A stretch of 64,000 nucleotides of DNA from Phorcus lineatus (Eukaryota; Mollusca; Gastropoda; Trochida; Trochidae). Both the position numbers and the translations under genes were made by a program. Position 1 is the first letter of the stretch. Each line of letters begins with the position of its first letter. The stretch spans positions 47,199,402 through 47,263,401 of the forward strand of contig OV121086.1 of assembly GCA_921293015.1 (NCBI GenBank), given 5' to 3'. The notes under the pieces are model-generated. The model did no database searches, was not told the origin of the DNA, and saw nothing but the letters and a program-made list of their open reading frames with translations. Below are positions 56,581 through 64,000 of this stretch, in pieces.

Positions 56581-57480
56581 TTTGATTATAAAAGTACCCC
56601 ATGCTTTATCCGTATTTGAAAGTTGCCTTGTTTGTTTTCTAATTACGTTTTTGTGAAAAATCAAAAAATGTTTCTAAAGCTAACGAAAACGTTAAACCTT
56701 TTACGTTATAGTTTTTTGCGCTGTCTCTGTAAACAATCACACAACGATGTTGTTATGGAAAAAAATGTTACAGTTGAAGTGTTTTTGCTGCTCATAAACA
56801 AGTCCAAAATTCTCCTTATCACTTTTGCATTTACTTTTGTTGTTAATATGTTGTTTCGAATGGCGTTTAAATGAAGTGTTATAAATGGTGTTTGAATTAT
56901 TCTATAACTAGATTTTATTCAAACAAATTCACAGGTAACAAAAAAGGATTTACAAATCCACTCATGGATGCTTCGGAATTCTTAATTTCTATTGCATACA
57001 GTTTTTTTTACAGATATAATGTAACTTAATTATATTATTATGGCATTCAATTATTCAATATAATTTATACTCTCTAAACCAAAGGGCTCATAATAAGTAG
57101 TTGCGGCTTACACTCTTAAAAATGTCTTGTCAAATTGTTGAGACATTTGGAATATTTTCAGCTTTTCATTTGTTTATGATATACATTATAATCTGACTGT
57201 ATTACATTGCAATAAATGCATTGATATCCAGTTCTGAAGAAGAATAGGCTAGATGGGATTTAATGAGGTGGGAGCCAAGACATCACCATTACTCATAAGA
57301 TCATGATTTGACATAGGATTCAAGGAAATGAGAGAAGCCGCACGGTTACAGCTCTCTGCTAGTGGTCAAATTAAACGCTTAGTAGACAGAACAGAAACGT
57401 CGATCTTGACCAAATGCGTGAAACTTTCATGACTTGCAATAATCGACTTTTGGAAATGGTAATAAGTAGCCAGATAACAG
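56581..57480. other. No gene seen
   Basis: Spacer between two convergent LINE 3' ends. A frame at 56623-56874 (+) lacks any known domain. Confidence 0.5.
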
Positions 57481-57485
57481 ATTGT

Positions 57486-58346
57486 AAGATAAGATAAGAT
57501 AAGATAATCTTTATTGTCCCAAAAGGGAAATTTGTTTTGTATAATTACAATATAACATAACATATATAATAACATAATATTAAAAAACAATTCATGTCAA
57601 AACAGTTAAGATAGACAGATAATTTACTTAATTTACATGAAAAACATGATGCAACATTAGACAGAATTTATTTCTCTAATGCTGCAGGGAATGAATGATT
57701 GGCGGAACCTGTTTGTTCGAAAAGTCGGCATACGCAGCCTACGTCCAGAAGGTAATGTCGTATATTCCAAGAAAAGTGGATGGGAAGAATCTCCCAAAAT
57801 TTTGTTTCCTTTTTATGATAACTGCTGCTCATAAAAACTGCCGATCGTTTCAATAGGAAGCCCAATAATCTTAGATGCGGTATTCATGATTTTTATCAAT
57901 TTGTTTCTTTTTTGAACAGACAGGTTCCCAAACCAACTTAAAAAGTTAAATGTAAGGACACTTTGAATGAAGGTTCTGTAAAACAACATCAAGCTTAAGA
58001 TGGTTTGATCTATTTTAAAGTATTTTAGTTTCCACAAGAAATGTAAACGTTGTTGTCCTTTCTTATATATTTTCTCAGTATTCTCATTCCAAGAGAGTTT
58101 AGAATCAATGATAGTACCTAAGTATTTATATTCATTTACTCTTTCTATTTCATTGCCATCAATACACACAGATTTTAATGTTGACTTAGTTCTCCTAAAA
58201 TCAATTATCATTTCTTTAGTTTTTTGAACGTTCAAATATAAAAAATTAGATTTACACCAATCCACAAATCTTGATAGCTCCGATCTATAGTTCTGTTCTG
58301 ACTCTCTAATTAGGCCTGCAGCGTCGTCAGCAAATTTGTAAATCAA
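57486..58346 (-). mobile_element. Rex1-like LINE, 3' end
   Basis: The minus-strand reverse transcriptase fragment is followed by a short 3' untranslated region reading TTTTGGGACAATAAAGATTA and a terminal (TCTTA)n run (plus 57487-57507), a tail style known for Rex1 elements. The 5' part is missing upstream of FADD: a TGA lies just before IYKFADD. Confidence 0.85.
57660..58346 (-). pseudogene. Rex1-like reverse transcriptase C-terminal part
   Basis: About 177 codons from 58346 to 57813. FADD is at residues 5-8 (catalytic motif of the palm), KTKEMIIDFRRTK at 42-54, YKYLGTIID at 73-81, KKGQQRLHFLWKL at 95-107 and LPIETIG at 163-169. This order matches Rex1/CR1-group polymerases. The frame ends early and the remaining C-terminal similarity (LRMPTFRTNRFRQSF-like) continues in other frames down to about 57670, so it is frameshifted. 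The apparent start is not a true initiation codon. Confidence 0.85.
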
Positions 58347-58349
58347 AAC

Positions 58350-59742
58350 TCATAAGAAGAATCAGAATGATCAAACTGACTGATGGTTTACCTTTGTTTG
58401 ATGTGAAACAATCGGAAATATGAAGTAAATATTACACATCAAATCCAAAAAATCGGAATGATATACATTCAGTAAAATTTTTGTTTTCAATTATTCTTTA
58501 ATCAAAATTCAATTTTTATTTTCAATTATTCTTTAAACACAAAGGCCGAACTGAGATTGGTAATCATCCGCTAATCGACTACAAGCAGAAGTGTGTGCTT
58601 TAATTAGAAACTTTAATAGAAATATTTAAATTCTATATTTGTAGCCTGTTTACCTTTATTTCCTCGCTTATATGCACAACCACTTTACTTCTAATTATGT
58701 CACAGCATTTGTCTGAATCTTGCAGGAGCGATCTGGGTTCTAAATTGACTATGAAACTTTACTTTATTAAACCGTATTTTCTTCAATGATCAAATGTGTT
58801 TCAGTCAGTCATTCTAGAGTGGCTGGTTATGTTGACCAATAAAGCTCACAGTATTTTAATATGTGAAGCAGTAAAAACACACAAAGTTTAATTCGAAATA
58901 CCAAAATTAAATACTAGGACAAAACTATTCAAATTAGAACTTAAAAGACAATAATTACTAAATACTCTTTGTTAAGATGTACAAAGGATTACATCTTCAA
59001 TCCTAAAAACCTTCAAATGAGGCTTATGAATAAAACATTTCAAAAAGTGGAAGGTTTTTCGAAAAAGGATGCTTCCTTATTCAGAGTAAATTCAAGGTCA
59101 GCTATTTACTGCGATAATCAATTTCAATTAAGTATCAACGTATACATGAATCTTCTTGAACAACAAGGATCAATGACAACATACTTGAGAAAATCAATGA
59201 CTGTTATGTTATAAACGATTCCAAAGCTAGGAGAACAAACATAAGCAAGGATTACCATAACACGTGTAAGTGTTACTTGATGATTCATAACGTCTTATGT
59301 TGTCTGTAACAAAAAATTAAGTTGCATTAGCTATTTACGTTAAATTTAAAGTGATCGACGTATTTGACCTCCACTGTAAATAATAGTTCCTCTAACCTAT
59401 ATACACAGATCTGATATTCCGAACAGTAATGGTTCAATTGTTGACATGAACTGAATTTGTAATTCTACTTTACAAGTATTCACATTGCATTTTCCTTTAT
59501 AGGAACCAGCTGTTTGTAATATCCCGTATTATCTATCGATATAAGAAAAAAATATAGAATATCTATTTCAAAAGAAATGAATCAATTTAAAAAAAACTTT
59601 AATTACATTTTGTGGTAGATACAACAACACGAAATGAACACTTGTCTATATGGTAATTCTCAGTAAAATCGTCTTTGCGAATTAGGAACATTCCAGCTTT
59701 CAGAAAATGATGTTTTAAACATTTAGATCAGAAAAAGGTGCA
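58350..59742. other. No gene seen
   Basis: AT-rich with a small TTTTCAATTATTCTTTAA duplication near 58484 and 58518. A frame at 58969-59214 (+) has no recognised domain. Confidence 0.5.
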
Positions 59743-60030
59743 TGTGCATTTTCACCTGTCAAGAGCAAGAGATATATTATAGGGAATTGTGACTGCAAGA
59801 GTCTGGTGACATTTCATAACTTGCTCTCTGCATCTCAGGTCTGGCATCTGATTGGCAGCTCGTATGTATAAAACAGACGCTTCCTGATACATTCATGAAG
59901 TAACTACAGGGCAAAACTTTACTGACATTTAAGACATAAACGCTAGAGGTACATATTGCGTGATCGTCTTTGCAGACTATGTTTTTGTAGGTGAGAAATA
60001 TTAATTTGACACTCAAATGCACAAATGTTG
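59743..60030 (-). repeat. 300-bp dispersed repeat, copy 3 (inverted)
   Basis: Reverse-complement copy of 40557-40857 and 48412-48713. It retains GCCAATCAGATGCCAGACC, ACCTGAGATGCAGAG and CCAGACTCTTGCAGTCACA, with about 10 bp missing after TTTTGCCCTGTAG. Confidence 0.85.
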
Positions 60031-61289
60031 TTACATGTCGCAATAGAAATACCAGCGTGAAATTAATATATTCGTAGCAATTTACAGTTAACTTGTACTT
60101 AACCAAATGATCAAAATTAAGACTGACAATTCAGTCTCTAACTGGTGATAATTTTCAAATATGAAAACAAAAATATTCAAACAACTTTTTCATGTATTTG
60201 TTTTAGTATGTACCATGCTACATTTTATATCCTTAAGAAGAATACTAGACGAATCGACTAGAGTAATAAATAAATCTTAAATAATGTGCTCAGAAAAAAA
60301 ATTCATGCTGATAACAAATTGTCAAATATGATTTTTTTTGCGTGACTGCTATATACTTACATACTATAACAAATCCCTTTTAAGATCGATAGGGAAAGAA
60401 AACCTCACGCATCTCCAAGTGTTCTTTCCTGATTTCTTACCAATATGAACGTGTCGTGAGCAATAGAAGACAGATGATAGTGCAAAAACTCGGTTTCTGC
60501 TCGAGTGATTACACAGTACAAACAGATGTGTTCCTAAGGGCAGTGTTATTATAAACATTTGCTTGCACACCACAGAATATCTCTTCTCGCTTTATTTATA
60601 ATGTTAGTGTTGCATCAAGCAAAACACCATATTGACATTTTCAAAGTTCTTTAAGTATCTACTGAATAATCTAAGCATCAATTACCCATCTGTAAGTGAA
60701 AGTAACAACATTTTGTATACTTATACACACATCAATTTTTACTTGTTCTTAAAAATATAATCACTAAAATAAAATCACCAGATAAAGAGCATTGCCTTCA
60801 TAATTCATATTTTTCAATAACATTTTTTCGTCATTTATGTTTTCTCAAGCAAAATGCAATTTTGATACTCTATCACAAATAACGGAAACAAGCTTCTGAT
60901 GACAGCGTTCACATATGGGTTACATTGTGTTGGTATAATTCACCAACTTTGATCTGAGAGCAACTCATTGACGTAAGAAGTGCATGACAGACGTTTACAT
61001 AGACCATCTTGAACATCTAAGTATCTTTAGGGAGCCACTCAAGGATACCTTGTCTTGGCAGTAACAGTGGTACAAGAAATACAGTTTTTAGACACAATTC
61101 TACGACTTTATTTGTATTAGCATTACTACCTGTCAGGAACAATAAACATATTGCATGCTCATCTGATGTAACGTTCGTTAGGTAGTATTCTAAACTCATT
61201 CCTATTCTCCTCCGCCGCTTCTCATGTCTGATATCTTACAGACACATGGTGTGAAAAAGATGTTTCTTGCACTCGTGCTGTACCATGCT
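60031..61289. other. No confirmed gene
   Basis: AT-rich. At about 61132-61162 a minus-strand GATGAGCATGCAATATG resembles the GATGATCAGGCAATATG of the 300-bp repeat and may be a fourth, decayed copy. No other signal. Confidence 0.4.
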
Positions 61290-61354
61290 CTAATGAAATA
61301 TTGTTTAAGGGGGTTTTGCTTGATACTTGTTAAAGAAATGACCTGTTTGACCCT
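61290..61354 (-). pseudogene. Exon-like fragment, copy 3
   Basis: On the minus strand TATTATCTTCAG precedes AGGGTCAAACAGG, and AAGTATCAAGCAAAA follows after a deletion relative to 26538-26720. The acceptor-like sequence and the upstream TATGCxAAxTG are conserved with the copies at 15570 and 26720, about 35-46 kb away. Too short to assess coding. Confidence 0.35.
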
Positions 61355-61429
61355 CTGAAGATAATACCAATTAGCATAAACTGATGTTTTCATAAACGCG
61401 CTTCTGCCCCTTTAATACAAACGGAAGAT

Positions 61430-62764
61430 AAATGATGTAAAAGTTTTTAAATCATTAATACCTTAACTGCTACTTTTCTTTTAGAATACCTATTTCATAA
61501 ATTGTATAACAGTACCGATGTGTATACACATTTACGTTTGTTTTTGTAAATCAGTATATTTTAAAAGTATTTGGTATGAACAGACATTCATTTCATGTGA
61601 TAAGGCATCTTATCACGGTGTAAAATGTATACGCTGACGGTCCATACCGTCATACCCTGGGTAACAACCAAACTAAACCCTCATTATATATTTGCAATAA
61701 TTCGATGTAATTAAATGAATGTCAGTAAATCACATAGACATATGTCTGATTTAAAATTTAGTGATGACATTAAAATGTTCTTAGAAATGCTTATATTAGT
61801 ACATACATAAAACGAATCATTTAAACTTAAATAACTCCAAAGGCAACACACACGTTTGAAATTACTACCGATGCATGCGGAATCGAAACAATTGGATTAA
61901 GGTCTAAGTTGAAAGTTGTCACAGATCCAATATAATCATGCTGTTGCACTGATACCTTTTTCATTGTTTCAAATATTTTCACAAAATGACAAAGTACAAG
62001 TAGAGATGCGAATCGAGTAATCTTATCCATTATGATAACGGAAATGTCAACGGTATTTGTATCTGTGTCTATACATCATCAGACGTTTCGCACGATGCCT
62101 GTTTCGTATATCATACACAATTTTAAATCAATTTGCTTTAAATAACGGTTTTTAACATTCTCACTATCGGATAAACATAATCATTATGCAACTTCACAAA
62201 CTTTTATTAAAACGAGAGTGCTCAAGTACTCTTAGACGTATTGTTATAGTAAATTAGAGGATGCGGTTATTCAAATAATTTTGCTTTTTCTTTTGGATGC
62301 TGCTTCTGAATGTTTTTAAAAACTTTAACTTGAAATATTATTGAAATTTAAAAGTAGATTAAGTACATGATGTTTGTATACCTTGCAAAAGGGTTAAAAA
62401 TAAATTTGTATTGGAATAAATGTTAAGCGTTTATATCAGTAGTTGAGGACATGAGTCTAGACATGTCAGCTTCACATGTTACAGGGCAATAATGAGAGCA
62501 TAAATGTTCTTTTAGTAATAAACTGAACAAAATAATCTATTTCAACATTGTCTTTAATTCATTTTATCATTTCTTCTTGTATTGCTGTTCATAAAACCGA
62601 ATCGTACATTTAATATTTGGGCAAAACGTATTCTTGTAGTTGCATTTTATGTAAACTAGTGCTCAAAATAAAAAATACAGTGTGTTCGAAATGTCCTTTC
62701 CATATCAAGTCGTAGGTACCGTTTGACTAACAGCAAACAGCATGTGCTATCATGATCTGTACTT
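61430..62764. other. No gene seen
   Basis: AT-rich sequence without recognisable coding, RNA or repeat features. Confidence 0.5.
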
Positions 62765-62769
62765 TCACA

Positions 62770-63590
62770 AAAAAAGTTTAAATTTCTTGAAATTTTTCAA
62801 TAATTCAATAAACGCCACAGGACGATGCTGAATAGACAAAGTAAGACGAAAATTGACGTTGAGCAATGCCAATATTGTGGCAGGCATACCTCTAGTTATT
62901 GAATTGTAACAGGCGGCCATGGTAGTCTTCAGATGTGTCCATGAAGATAGTCCCATAAGTGTTCTATACGATTCATGTCTGGAGAACATGCTAACCATGA
63001 CTTAACAACGACGTTGGCATGATGCAAATGGGCGTATACAGTCTGGTTTGTGAGGGCCTTAAGTTACAGTGTTAGTAAACAGTGCCACGCGGTTGTTGGT
63101 GGATAAATAGAAAGACAAGAGGTCTTGTAACTTCATCCCTGTCTTTTCGTGAAGTATGGTCACCACAAGTCTCGTTTTCAGACTATCACAGATTCCTCTC
63201 AACCCTATAACGCCTATATCTCCTAAGGTACGTTCTTCTTCAACGCAATGTAGTTATAATTGATCAATGGCAAAACCTACCCTTGTCTGTCAAGCGTTGT
63301 CAATACCAATCTGACAACATTTAACTCGTCTGTCTAATGTTCGCTATATCTTTGTCGCCAGTATAATATAAATCGACTTATGAGGTATCCTAGTGCCGTC
63401 GTTGCTGTTGACGTTGCTGACATAAAACCTTTCCCTTAGGTAAAGTGACTGGTTGTGGCGATCATCACACGTGCTTGACCACTCCTTGGCTTTTCTGCTG
63501 CATGGCCTGTATATCTGAGTCTCAACAAGTCAACAGTTGCAACAAATCTTAAGAAATATGCTCGCGTGACAGCTCTCTTTCTCTCAACTG
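62770..63590 (-). pseudogene. Decayed Tc1-like transposase
   Basis: Minus-strand fragments in the expected order: AAEKPRSGQAR (about 63505-63473, the Arg/Gly-rich stretch after the helix-turn-helix), then RHNQSLYLRERF followed by TSTATTALGYL, and near the C-terminus ACSPDMNRIEHLWDYL (about 62992-62945), the SPDLNPIEHLWD-type signature around the third acidic residue of the DDE catalytic triad. Numerous frameshifts and stops in between. Terminal inverted repeats were not identified. Dead cut-and-paste transposon. Confidence 0.8.
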
Positions 63591-64000
63591 GATTCAAACA
63601 TGTGTGATTGTTGTATTATTTCAGCCTATGTGCTACTAAAGTATCGCGTTTGCTGTCAAAATGCATGATGTGCATTTGGTGTCACACCAGAAAAAGCGAA
63701 TTTTGGATTTGACCTTGTCATGAATTACGTCATATGTAGCTGAAACAGACTATTGAACAACAATTACGTATATGAAAAGCTCTCCACACATGCACATCAG
63801 TCATAGAATAAGGATTCGTAGTTTTTATATCAGGCGATAATTACGGATTAACGACATAAACATATTTTTGATACAAGAATCAGATTTCCAATAACGAGTA
63901 ACTATTGATATCATAATATGATTATGTAGTTCGATATATATACTTATCATTGCCTGTTTGCTTGTTATTTGACGACAAAGAAGGTTTAGAAATGTTAACT
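63591..64000. other. No gene seen
   Basis: AT-rich end of the window; no feature recognised. Confidence 0.5.

Overview
This is an AT-rich animal genomic window with no intact host protein-coding gene that I can defend. It looks like invertebrate DNA, most likely a marine mollusc and probably a gastropod. The clues are tRNA-derived SINEs ending in a GGCGTTAAACACCAACTCAC-type tail, a Penelope-like retroelement with hammerhead ribozymes, a Rex1-like LINE, a degraded Tc1-like transposase, fold-back MITEs and long GA, TA and ACT microsatellites. The mollusc assignment is inferred from remembered repeat styles, not from a search. Most short open frames here are chance or microsatellite frames.

Layout. 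1-12.65 kb: gene-poor, with one 116-bp MITE (4136-4251), a perfect hairpin (4938-4986) and a GA microsatellite. 12.65-36.6 kb: an old, strongly diverged tandem duplication. Unit A (about 12.8-21.65 kb) matches unit B (about 23.84-35.2 kb) block by block in the same order, and a partial third unit C follows (35.23-36.6 kb). Within the units a minus-strand exon-like motif recurs about seven times. One island of about 230 bp stays about 95% identical between units while the surroundings are much more diverged. Later insertions sit inside: the Penelope-like element (21655-23025), two fuller SINEs (28245-28587 and 30907-31219), two SINE tails and two LINE relics. 38-49 kb: another pair of diverged duplicated blocks (38.5-39.35 and 43.8-45.95 kb) and two of three copies of a 300-bp dispersed repeat. 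50.04-50.35 kb: ACT/AAT microsatellite. 53.3-56.6 kb: a CpG-rich stretch, two 139-140 bp palindromes and a LINE interrupted by a terminal-inverted-repeat insertion. 57.5-58.35 kb: Rex1-like LINE 3' end, minus strand. 59.7-61.4 kb: further copies of local repeats. 62.77-63.6 kb: Tc1-like relic.

The strongest candidate for something special is the Penelope-like copy. Its coding remnant for a GIY-YIG endonuclease is intact and is flanked by 181-bp inverted arms that differ at one base. Each arm carries a complete type I hammerhead ribozyme motif, on opposite strands. A second, degenerate hammerhead-like motif inside a palindrome lies about 180 bp away. No gene system (operon, defence locus, CRISPR) is present.
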